This document shows, in pieces, positions 29,890 through 39,998 of a DNA stretch of 64,000 nt. This stretch comes from Prunus persica (taxonomy: Eukaryota; Streptophyta; Magnoliopsida; Rosales; Rosaceae): contig NC_034014.1 in the NCBI RefSeq assembly GCF_000346465.2, positions 19,562,367 through 19,626,366 on the forward strand, written 5' to 3'. Under the pieces are notes generated by a model. It was not told the DNA's origin. It did not search any database and worked only from the letters and a program-made list of their open reading frames with translations. How positions within the stretch are numbered: the first letter of the stretch is position 1; the number at the start of each line of letters is the position of its first letter. Position numbers and translations under genes: made by a program.

Positions 29890-30214
29890 AGTTGAGGGAC
29901 ATCTTTCTAGAGCTCACCAGACATTGTATTTCAATGATCTAAACTGTCCAGTTTTTGATATTACCTCAAAGATCATCTTTGTAAAAATTCACTTGAATTC
30001 GAAACCATTTGACCACTTAATTAGATAGTTGTTATTATAGTTTTTTTCTTGAAGCATCGTGTCCGTCTATTGAGTTGGTCCCAACTAGATGCCTTAATGA
30101 TTTTCAAGTTACCTGATTTTTTGCATGGATGATTTATGAATGAAGACTTGAAAAATGAACGGTTTGGATCGTTGAAAAAAAAAATTCGTAAGGAACCCTA
30201 AAGGGTGTTCTCAA
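29890..30214. mobile_element. Putative MITE with imperfect terminal inverted repeats
   Basis: The segment at 29929-29950 (TTTCAATGATCTAAACTGTCCA) and the inverse of 30156-30177 (TTTCAACGATCCAAACCGTTCA) match at 18 of 22 bases. Outside them, GTTGAGGGACATCTTTCTAGAG at the left resembles the inverse of the right end (ATTGAGAACACCCTTTAGGG). The element would be about 325 bp with no coding capacity. The target duplication is not clear. Confidence 0.45.
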
Positions 30215-30599
30215 TAGAAGGGGACAATAAGAGGTAATCCTTAATGAAGATTAATTTTTTTGTGGTTGTTGCGGCTCTTGGGGTTGCTTTGCTTAGGTGC
30301 TTGCAATGGCTTAAAATGGTGTCCGGCCACTCTTCCTCTAAGTCTTCCGGCCAGCCACCAAAGTATTTTCGACCACTCAAGCTTGGATTGGAGTTTACGA
30401 CAAGTCCGTGGGTATTGGCAATGGTGACTTAAGTTTGGGTTTGAGCAACAACTTAAGTTTGGCTTGGTTGATGATGCAATCTAGCAATAAGATAGTAACT
30501 CTAAATTCTTGGGGATTTAAATTCTGATGGGTGAATTAAGATGGATAATTAATTTGACATGGTTCCCTTCCATGGGCTTCGGCCTTGGTGAGGATTATG

Positions 30600-31249
30600 T
30601 AGGGATGGCACAAATTTTTGTCGAGTTCAACTCCCATTGGGTTCCTGGTCCTAACGGGGGGAGATTTTGAGGAAATATCGAGGGCAAGTACGGGGATTCC
30701 TGAATTTAAAAAATTTTCAATTGGGTATATGTTGGGAATGGTATTGTTATCCCCATTTCCAAACCCGTGCCCGATACGTAATATATTTATGTTTATGTAA
30801 TATACATATAATATAATATAATCAATAAATATATAACTTAATATTTATTTAGTTTTGTAAAATTGAATTGAGATGATTGTGAGTACTTGAGTTGAATTTT
30901 ATAGGTCAATTAAATGTGATTGATAGTTTAAGATGAAATTAGTTTTGATGTTAGATCGCTCAATTATTGTAATGATCATTTGTGGCTAGTGGCTTTTTTG
31001 GTTGAAGCCTGAATTATAAAGTAATCACAGAATTTCTCAACAAAAAAAAGAAGGTGAAATTAGTTTTATAATGTAGGATAAAAAAATTTTTTAAAAAGCA
31101 AAAAAAATCAAGGATTCGGGGTGGGTTTGAGGGAAATCTCCAAACATGGACAGGGACGGAGATTCCCTGAAAATTCTTATCGAGGATGGAGAGCGGAGAT
31201 AAGAATGATATTGTCATACCTGTCCCTGAACTGGCCCGTTGCCATCCTA
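30600..31249. mobile_element. hAT-type nonautonomous element, 650 bp
   Basis: It begins TAGGGATGGCA and ends TGCCATCCTA, an 11-bp inverted repeat with one missing base. The flanking 8-mers are GGATTATG (30592-30599) and GTAATATG (31250-31257), 6 of 8 identical, fitting an aged hAT duplication. Internal motifs such as GGGATTCC and CCCGTTGCCATCC near the ends are common in plant hAT MITEs. Short ORFs inside are not genes. Confidence 0.65.
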
Positions 31250-31257
31250 GTAATATG

Positions 31258-31780
31258 GCTATACTTGACAGACTCTAAAATGCTTGGGGATTTAAATTCG
31301 GATGGGTGCATGCATGGGTAAGAATGTTTAAAAGGGAACTCAAAACTGGAGATTTTCTTAGAGTGGAGATGCTTCTTGTTTGTGGATAACATGAGGGTTG
31401 GATTTGGATGGGGTGTCTTGGCTTTTATAGAGGTGTGGGATTAAGATGATGGATGATGGAGATGTGTTCCGGCAGAATATATTCCATTCCAGCAGAAGTA
31501 TGGGCTTGGCATGGCTTGTATTACATGGCCCTTGACATAGATATAAGTCGTGTCTTAGTTAGTAGGACTGTCCTTTGTATTGGGCATGCATGCTTTACTA
31601 CTTATTGGGCACAAAAAGTCTTAAAAGAGGCATTGAGGCATTGAGAGGTGAACATATTCTAGAGCTACAAGTTGCATATAAAATACATCCACTTATAAGA
31701 GCATAATTCTCGTTACGTCTGCAGTGCAGGCAACTTATGTTTTTTTTTGGATAGATAACACAAAGAACCCCAATTTCATC
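31258..31780. other. Intergenic spacer between two small elements
   Basis: No gene is seen. Positions 31274-31309 (CTCTAAAATGCTTGGGGATTT...) repeat a segment at 30500-30534 on the other side of the hAT element. Confidence 0.4.
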
Positions 31781-31789
31781 TTTGCAGAG

Positions 31790-32420
31790 AGGGACGGAAC
31801 TAGAATTTATAATTTTTTGGGGGGTGGGTTGGGGTGGCACAACTTAATGCTCTAATGAAAAGAATATATTTTAATGTTCAAAGCACATAACAAGGTATAT
31901 TTTTTAGAGATATTTAGTCATATACTCATTCTTAGCACTAAAACTATAAATAAACCCTACATTATTTAATTTCCATAAACAAACCCAAAAAAACCAAAAA
32001 AATGACAACTAGCCCTATTGAATTTAATTTTAATTATTAAATTACTTTGATGCCCTATTGTTTTGGTCTTTTTTATGAGATTTTTGGGTTGAGTTTGTTT
32101 TAAATAATCAATGGCAGTTTTTGTAATTTAAAAGAAGTTAAAAACCTTTCTGTTATGTTATAAATGAGTTTTGAGTGTGTTTCTAAAGTCCATTTCATAT
32201 AATAGTAAATCTGCCTATTTTTTAAAACACCAAGAATGGTAAAAGGAACAAAAAACAGAAAAAGAGAGCAAAATTCAAGAGTTGCTTATATTGGAGGGGC
32301 CATAAGAGTAAAACAACATTTTCTGTAATATACCATAGCATAACATTAAAATATTATATTATATGGGAAAAATTTTGGGGGTCCAGGGCCATGTCAAGCC
32401 CAAACACGACTCTGTCCTTG
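31790..32420. mobile_element. Possible small DNA element, about 630 bp
   Basis: It starts AGGGACGGAACTAG and ends CGACTCTGTCCTTG, so the ends are imperfectly inverted (AGGGACGGA versus AAGGACAGA). The flanks TTTGCAGAG (31781-31789) and TTTGCAAGC (32421-32429) share TTTGCA and could be a worn target duplication. The interior is AT-rich and noncoding. Superfamily uncertain. Confidence 0.4.
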
Positions 32421-32429
32421 TTTGCAAGC

Positions 32430-33480
32430 CCCGCAAGTTGGTGAAGATTGAACCACCCTAATTTATTTCTAACAAAAATTTTCCTTTATTTGTCCTTAAA
32501 AAAACTAGATCGTAACTTGAAATGACAAGGATTTATTTGTCTTTAATTTTTATTTATTTATAAAAGCGATATTAGAGTTAGGGGAATTAAATTTAGGACC
32601 TCGAGTGCAAAGATAAATACTTATAATCACTTCAACTACAAATCCCTTAAAATTTATTTTTCTTTCTTAACTCAAATGCAACACATAAAAATAGAGTTGT
32701 GGATGGAGGAGTATGCCAAGAGAAGGCAACTTTGTTGCCAATGACAAACTTGGAGTTAGTTTGGAGCTCAGTCGGTTATTTGAGGCTCCCTAAATGAAGC
32801 GTGCTGTCTAATGTTTTAAGATCTTTAGAGGTTTTGTCCGACACAAACTAATTATTAGTCAGTTTGTTTTGTTTAGCCTTTGGCCCTTCACTTATTAAAA
32901 AAATAACAAAGTATACAAATGAGAACTGAAATGATCCATATATAGTAGAGATAGATACCATCTATGTTTATTGGTATCTAAATAGTAGATATTAAAGTAA
33001 GTAAAGTGAAGAAGGTGAATATGAAGCATGATATGATACCATACAAGGTACACCAATGCTACTCCTACTCCTTATGTGTCATCTTGCACTTTCTGTGAGT
33101 GTGTTTTCTTGCCCTAATCGAGAACGGGAGATTTTGAATGTGGAATCTCTTTTATTTTTTTCATGGAAAAAAAAAGTCCATCAAAAAGCCATGATCAGTA
33201 TTATATTTGTGTATATACATTCAAAAGATTTTTTTTTTAATTAAACATACAGAACATATCATTAGTAATAAATGTGAATATCATGCTATTGTTTTTAATT
33301 TTTCAAAGGGTTTTTTTATTTATTTATCTCAAAACGTCTATGAGGTTTCCTAAACTATCGTAGTCCTTTATCTTTTCTTTTTTCTACATGTATCATCCTA
33401 TTAGTATGTTGCCGTAACATGCATGTGTGGCCTATAAATTCACCGTTATAATGCCATGTGAATTTAAAAAAAAAGTATGA
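32430..33480. other. Intergenic, AT-rich
   Basis: No gene is recognised. 32580-32650 has worn repeat character (GGAATTAAATTTAGGACCTCGAG). A 62-residue ORF at 33056-33244 has no domain. Confidence 0.35.
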
Positions 33481-33492
33481 AAATAATGTGTT

Positions 33493-33638
33493 TTTTATCT
33501 TCTTCTCTTTTTGTCATAATTAGGAAGGGAAAGATGGGATATTCTCACACACACACGCACTGTGCCATGAGAGATCAAACCGCATGCCATTAGCTTGCAA
33601 GCTAGTAGCTCTACCACTGAGCTAAAGACCACATTGGT
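33493..33638 (-). mobile_element. tRNA-derived SINE, 146 bp, with perfect 12-bp target duplication
   Basis: Read on the minus strand the head contains TAGCTCAGTGGTAGAGC, a textbook tRNA A box. A degenerate B box (GGTTTGATCTC) follows about 35 bases later. The 3' part is GTGTGAGAATATCCC and an A-rich tail (GATAAAA). Both sides carry AAATAATGTGTT (33481-33492 and 33639-33650), a perfect 12-bp duplication. There is no tRNA anticodon arm that would make it a working tRNA gene. Confidence 0.85.
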
Positions 33639-33650
33639 AAATAATGTGTT

Positions 33651-34608
33651 GAAATACCACAACTTGTGCTTAAGAGGAAAATAACTCACATAACACTGGT
33701 GATATTTTAAGCAAATTACGTACTCCCATATGAAAAAGTAGAATAAAATAAAATAAAACACAAAATAATGCATGATTGACTTAGAATACCATCACAGTCA
33801 TTTAAACAAACATAAACATAAGCAAACAAGGGCAGCCAAGTTTACTAGAGCTGATGTGCTCCCTACTCGAGTTCGAATCCCCCTATCTTAAGTTGAGATC
33901 TATATATATAAAGTAAAAGGATGAGAATTGTGAAACATTCAAAATACCATAAGGCAAAGATTAATGATTGAAATTATTATTTAAATGAAGATAATATAGT
34001 AAATTCACACTTTTATATATTAAAAAAAATTAAAATTAAAATTAAAACACAAAATAAGATAATGAGTCATATTTTTCTTTTTATGCAATACAATTACCCA
34101 TTATCTTTCTTAATTCTAAAATAAAATAATAAAAAAAATTAAAAAACCAATTGACGCACGCTAGTTAGATTACAATAGAATGTCCCTTCGTATAAAATTA
34201 AAAAAACATAAACAGAAAGGAGAGACTGTGCAAGCAGCAACCGTCCAAACAAGAGCAGCTGAAAAACAGCAGAAGCTCGATGAAAGCTAAACTAAAAAGC
34301 CATGTGAATTTTGCGATGATGAGAGAGATAGCGGCTGCATGAAGGCGATGGGAACCAAGCAGAAGCAGAAGCAGAAGCTGCAGCAAAAGCAGAAGCAAAA
34401 TCAAAAGCAGCACAGCAAGCAAGAGTCAAGACCCACAAAATCCACCATCACCAACTCACTCCCATATGTCACTCTCCTCTGCAAATAATATATATTCCAT
34501 TCTCTCGTCCTCTTCAAGCTTCTTCCCCGTCCCCAATTCTCCACTCTCTTATTAACCCTTAAATGTCGTTCATCCGCAACCCCACCTCCACTCTACGACG
34601 CCGTTTTC
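33651..34608. other. Intergenic and promoter region of the BTL3-type gene
   Basis: No gene is seen. A GAGTTCGAATCCCCC phrase at about 33868-33882 resembles a tRNA B box and may be a SINE fragment. A (GCAGAA)n-like simple repeat is at 34360-34412. AATATATATTCC near 34485 is a weak TATA candidate about 120 bases before the start codon. Confidence 0.4.
34360..34412. repeat. GCAGAA-type simple repeat
   Basis: Imperfect tandem AGCAGAAGCAGAAGCAGAAG followed by CTGCAGCAAAAGCAGAAGC and similar units, about 200 bases upstream of the carrier start codon. It produces a Leu-rich chance ORF on the minus strand. Confidence 0.8.
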
Positions 34609-37603
34609 ATGTCCCCAGAAATGCACCCACTGGACTTCAGCCTCACCCATCTCATTAAATCCCAGCCCTCCGATCCCGATCCCGATCCCGGTCCCCTCTT
34701 CCTCGGTGGTCTGTTCCTCCAACCGAATGACACCGTCCCTCCTTCCTTCCTCTCCTTGGTTCCCCCCAAGACCCGTTTCAGTTTCACGCGCCGTGGCAAA
34801 ACGGTGCGTCTTAGAGGTTTGAGAGGAGGAGGTGGCGGTGCTCTGTTCTTTTCTGTGAGCTTGTCGATAAAGCGGAGTGAAGGGAATGGTGACGATGGAT
34901 GTGTTGGGGAATCTGGGCAAGTCTTGGGGCAAAATGGGAATACAAGTATTTCGTCGGAGGAGGCCGTCGTGGTGTTCGAGAAGGGTGAGAGTGAGACTGT
35001 ACGAAAGGGATCAGGTGCTATGAACACAACAAAGCATCTCTGGTCTGGAGCTGTTGCTGCTATGGTTTCCAGGTTCCTTCTCTCTAAAACAATTACATTT
35101 TATAAAAAAATTCTTTCTTCTTTTGGCGGGTGAATGACTGTTTGCATTTATTTGTGAATTGGCAGAGACTATGAGATTAAGAGTAGATGTAAAGTCTTGG
35201 TTTTTCCAAAGATGAAAGGAAAGCTTCTGTTTTTAAGCTAACCCAGATAGATATATGAGTATATGAAGAACTAACTCTAGGTCCAGGTTATATATCTTTG
35301 AGTCCTCAATGATGGAAATCTTAAAACCCAATTGGCAGTTTCTCTCCTATCCTTTGATTTTGAAGAAACTAAAAAGGAGCGTCCAATTATGATTTCTTTG
35401 TGATTGTGGCTCTGAATTATTGGTTATGCTTTGAATTGGCTAAAAGGTACATCATATGCTTCTCTTCTGCTTATGCACTGACATTCAAACTTTTGGTGTT
35501 TCACCTGCCCCTATGGATGCCGGTGTATTAGGACGTTTGTTGCTCCTCTTGAAAGGCTAAAGCTGGAATATATAGTTCGTGGTGAACAGAAGAACCTTTT
35601 TGAGCTCATCAGGACGATTGCAGCTTCTCAAGGGCTGAAAGGATTTTGGAAAGGAAACTTGGTCAATATTCTTCGCACAGCACCCTTTAAGGCTATCAAT
35701 TTCTATGCTTATGATACTTACAGAAATCATCTGATGAAATTGTCTGAGAATGAGGAATCCACAAATTATGAGAGGTTTCTTGCTGGTGCTGCCGCTGGAA
35801 TTACCGCTACCTTGCTCTGCTTACCTATGGACACTGTATGTTGCCACTTACTACTGCTATTTGGTTCAGTTAATTTCATCCCATGAGCATACATTTTCCT
35901 GGTGCCTTTTTCCAATTTTTTGTGTTCAAATTAATTTCTTCTTGTACTTCACAGTTAGTGCAATGTGCAGGATGGGAGGTCACCATAATCCACACTTTTA
36001 TAGATCACTCCTTGAGAGTCTTCATGACCTAAGTTCTTTTGCTTGCACTTGAGAACTCTAATCTGGTTTTTTTAATAAATTCTAGCCAGAAAGAAGAATG
36101 TGAGCATGCGTGTGTGTGTGTGCAGGAGGGGCAGTATCTGTGTGTATCACATTAGAGTTTCCACACCTTGGCATTCATTCCAGCTCGAATTTTTGTGTTC
36201 ATTTTTTCTCTTTTGAGATTGACCAGCCAGCTGGGTTGGTTTAGCTTTTCCTTTCTATTGAAAAGGAGTCAGCTGGCTGCGCGAATCACCCTTATCTCTT
36301 ACTGATTTCGTCAGACGTAAAATTATGTCACGAGAAACAATCCAAATTTACTCAAATGGGATAATAAGAAGAAATTGGCAGGGGCATGGCCTTAGCACAG
36401 GTTAATTCTCCAATGAGACCCTGAGGTGGATGCATATATTGTTTAATGGAAACCAGTTGAGTTTTATTCAGTGTTATTTTATGTAGCAAACCTCAAAGAT
36501 TATTTGGATATACAGTAGGAGCAAGCCTTTCTTTCGTCTTTTACATAGCACCTGAAAAAAAATTACTTGCGTTGGCTTCCATGTAAACTGTTTTGGTAAC
36601 CCCATTTTGAATGAAATAATGTTTTTGCGGTGGCCATTGCTTGGAGCCCCAGCTCTTATAGATTAAAAAGCTGGTATTTGTCAACAATTTTTACAGTGGC
36701 ATTGCAAGCCAAGTCACATTGTAAAATTTCAATTATTTCAGATCAGGACAAAGATGGTAGCACCTGGTGGAGAAGCCTTGGGTGGTGTAATTGGTGCTTT
36801 CCGCCACATGATCCAAACTGAAGGGTTCTTTTCTCTTTACAAGGGTTTACTACCCTCTATTGTGAGCATGGCACCTTCAGGTGCAGTTTTCTATGGTGTT
36901 TATGATATACTAAAATCGGCTTATCTGCACTCACCTGAAGGGAGGAAAAGAATCCAACACATGAAACAAGAAGGTGAGAAACTGAATGCTTTGGAACAAC
37001 TGGAGTTAGGTCCCATTAGAACATTACTGTATGGGGCAATTGCCGGAGCTTGTTCTGAAGCTGCTACATATCCTTTTGAAGTTGTGAGGAGACACCTTCA
37101 ATTGCAAGTTCGAGCAACTAAGTTAAGTGCATTTGCAACTTGTGTGAAAATTGTTGAGCAAGGAGGTGTACCTGCTCTTTATGCAGGGCTAACACCAAGC
37201 CTATTGCAGGTATGGTACTCTGACGATTCTTTAGTTGGAAACGCTTCTGGGTTCTGTGTAATTAATTGTGTTGAAATTATAATTAGAGAGGTGTACCATT
37301 GCAACTAACCAAACTTCGGATACGAAATAGTAATTTTTTTTTGTCTAAGATGAGGTATAAACGTCAAATTAAGTGTCTACTTGAGGGGTTAAAACGAAAT
37401 TAACCCAGTGAAAAGAGCAAGTGAATGTGGATGTGGTTTTATTTTGGTTGTTAAGAGTAGTTGAGCAGTTGTCATTACATCATTTTATTATGAGTTTCTT
37501 AACATTTTTCTTTGTCGTCACTCTGCAGGTTTTACCATCAGCTGCAATCAGTTATCTTGTATACGAGTTCATGAAGATTTTTCTCAAAGTAGAGTCCACG
37601 TAA
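34609..37603 (+). CDS. BTL3: Mitochondrial carrier, BTL3-type adenine nucleotide transporter
   Basis: Exons 34609-35072, 35532-35835, 36742-37209 and 37529-37603 give 436 aa. Residues 1-140 are a low-complexity leader. Three carrier repeats follow, each with its signature: FVAPLERLKLEYIV, LPMDTIRTKM and TYPFEVVRRHLQLQ. The second halves read GFWKGNLVNILRTAPFKAINF and LYKGLLPSIVSMAPSGAVFY, and the end LPSAAISYLVYEFMKIFLK. Length and sequence fit Arabidopsis At5g64970 (428 aa from memory), annotated there as a probable mitochondrial adenine nucleotide transporter. Transport activity is inferred from family only. The start is the first ATG in this frame; the nearer ATG at 34563 is out of frame. 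Exon 1 holds a GATCCC hexamer repeat coding Asp-Pro units. Confidence 0.93.
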
Positions 37604-38508
37604 TATTTTTCAATCAATAGCAAGGACCCGAGGTTCTTGTCGAGGTTGACTGGTTGGGAATGAATACTTTTGTTTTTGTTTTTGTTTTCTTCCATGTTTT
37701 GTTTTGTTGATACTTGGAAAAGAACCAAAAGAAAAAAAAAAGGCATGCATTTTCAAAGGAGGTCTTCACAATGTTTTCGGTTGGCTTTGCTGTGAGATGA
37801 GACAAGAAATTTATCCTGACGCGCAAGGCAGGCACAAGCGGACAGAAAATTTCGCCTTTCGTTTTCTATTTTTCTTTTCCCCCATAAGTTCTCCGTTGGC
37901 ATCTGAAAAGTGCAAAGAGTGGTTCAGTTGAGACAAAAGAAAATCAATGTAGTTAAAGTGGACTTCAACACAGAAAGCTCAAATTTGGCTTGTTTCTTAA
38001 CAACGAGCCTAAGACAAACTCCAGTTGTATCAAGATATAGTTTATATGGTTTGATAACTTTTGCAAAATTTATAGGAATATATTGATGATAGAACAAAGC
38101 AGGATAGCTTATATGCTTGGAGAACTTTTTGTGTTTTCTTTTATATTTTTCTATAATTAACTAAGAATATTACTTGTTTCATTTCCTAAAAGGAGATACC
38201 CAATGCCGAACACACAAATTCGGTAATAGTTTTTGTTTAATTGAAAAATTGAGCAATGCCCCCGAATTATAGGTCGTGTTCTACTCTGCCCTATGAAGTC
38301 TCAATCTCGTTCTAAGTACTAGTAAACTTTTCATTCATGCCAATGTGGCCCTTGTTAGTTAGTTATGTAAATTATTTGTCAAATTGATGGTCATTTTCAT
38401 GCGATCAAGTTGGGACTTGCTTTAATCCACTTTCAACTTGCCCCGGCCTGATTGTGACACTAATTGACCTAAAAGGTGTAAGATATAGGCTATAGTCGGT
38501 AGAACAAA
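37604..38508. other. 3' flank of the BTL3-type gene and intergenic DNA
   Basis: Contains the 3' UTR of the carrier gene. No gene follows. Positions 38091-38156 (AGAACAAAGCAGGATAGCTT..) are a diverged copy of the sequence into which the retroposon at 38524 inserted. Confidence 0.45.
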
Positions 38509-38523
38509 GCAAGATAACTTGTT

Positions 38524-39426
38524 TTTTTTTAGAAGAAGATTTCATTCATGTGTCAAAAAGGCATATAAAAACCGACATGCTACCAATAGCTTCATTAAAA
38601 CCTTCTTAGGAGACCACATGGGACAGATTCCAGAGTAGGAAAGAGTGCCATACATGTCTTGGACTAACAGGAGAGTCCAATACAACATGACAAAACCAAA
38701 ACAGAACAGGAAAAGAGAACCCCAACTAGAGACCAACATAGTAAACCCACATGAGAGGACTGCAAAACATCCCAACTGTCAAAAGAGGCCGTCTATGAGC
38801 AAAATCATAGTCCTTTGACACATACACAAACTGCAAGGCATGCCATAACAGAAACCAGGAGAGAACATGGATGAATAAACATAGAAACAACAATAAAAGG
38901 ACCCCTGAGAAGCACTCCACGTCAACTTAGAACCTGACAAAGAAAACTCCTATGACCAAGCATAATTCTTCGGTAGGTGCAGAATAGAGAAAGAACCACA
39001 ATCCAACAACTACCACCAGCGTCACTGCAATCGTTGTCGTCGAAACAAAGACAAAACATCTGCCACCAGATAGCACAACTCTCCCAAGGAGAGATACAAC
39101 CCAACATCACTAGTACACTACTGCTGCCACCGCCAAGACATAGACAACATCAGTCACCTAGAACACTGCAAAAACAACCAAACAAAACTAACACATACAT
39201 AAACAGACCTAGATCCAAACAGATCTAGGTTATCTAGGGAGGGATAAGAAGAAGGGAAAAGATGGGAGAAGGAAGGGAGAGGAGGAGAGGAAGGGGGAGA
39301 TGGGTGGATAGGCAGTGGCCACCTTCCCCCTAGCTTCCTTGCCATTGGTTGTCAGCAAGGAGAAAGGGGAGATTGGATGCGGCTAAGGGAGGGCATTCTT
39401 TGGTTAATCATTTTGACGGTAACAAT
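38524..39426 (-). mobile_element. Nonautonomous poly(A) retroposon, 0.9 kb, with 15-bp target duplication
   Basis: The flanks are GCAAGATAACTTGTT (38509-38523) and GCAAGATAGCTTGTT (39427-39441), 14 of 15 identical. A T-run begins right after the left copy, so on the minus strand the element ends ..GAATGAAATCTTCTTCT plus poly(A), much like the LINE 3' ends in this window. The 5' end (right side) is rich in CT/CC like a retroelement leader. No reverse transcriptase is present. It is probably a LINE-mobilised nonautonomous element or internally deleted LINE. Confidence 0.75.
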
Positions 39427-39441
39427 GCAAGATAGCTTGTT

Positions 39442-39998
39442 ATGGTTGGACAACTTTGTGTTTTCTTCAGTATTTTTTCTACATTTAGCTCACCTCTTTT
39501 ACCTTAGTCACTTCGAGATGTTCTCTCTCTATCAATGAGCGATAAGGGTGTGTAGAGAGTAGACTTGTCAATCTATTAACGATGTCAGGTTTCTTCATCC
39601 ATTCTAACTAGTGCAATAAAACATCGGAAAACAAGGTGTTTATACAATGAAAGAAACAATAACCAAGAAAAACAAAGAAAATGGAGCATCTGACAACTTT
39701 GACTCTTACAAAAGCAGCATGGTTATCTACAGGCATAAACTAGTTGAAACCAGCAGATTGGGTTCCTAAAAGCACAACCCTGCTGGCATGGTTAGGCTCT
39801 ACAGTTCGGTTTAACATTTCATGAAAACCGTTGGAGGTAAATGAGGGAACAAAAATGCCTCCCAAAAGAATGTACAACGGCAGATTTTGTTTATGTCAAA
39901 TTTTAACTCTACCAGTTAGCCTAACACAACTCCAATCCTGTAACCATCTCTGTTGCGACATATAATGTCCTAATACAGAGCCTTAGTGTCCACTGTCA
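39442..39998. other. 3' flank of the CDKC gene
   Basis: Presumed 3' UTR of the CDKC gene plus spacer. No other gene or repeat is recognised. Confidence 0.45.

Noticed and set aside
33560..33635. tRNA gene on the minus strand
   Set aside because: The A box is good but the B box and arms are degenerate, and flanking duplications show a SINE.
33840..33890. Second SINE (GAGTTCGAATCC B-box phrase)
   Set aside because: No convincing A box, tail or target duplication was found.
34570..35027. Overlapping minus-strand ORFs of 120 and 144 residues opposite carrier exon 1
   Set aside because: They are shadows of the real plus-strand exon and show no domain.
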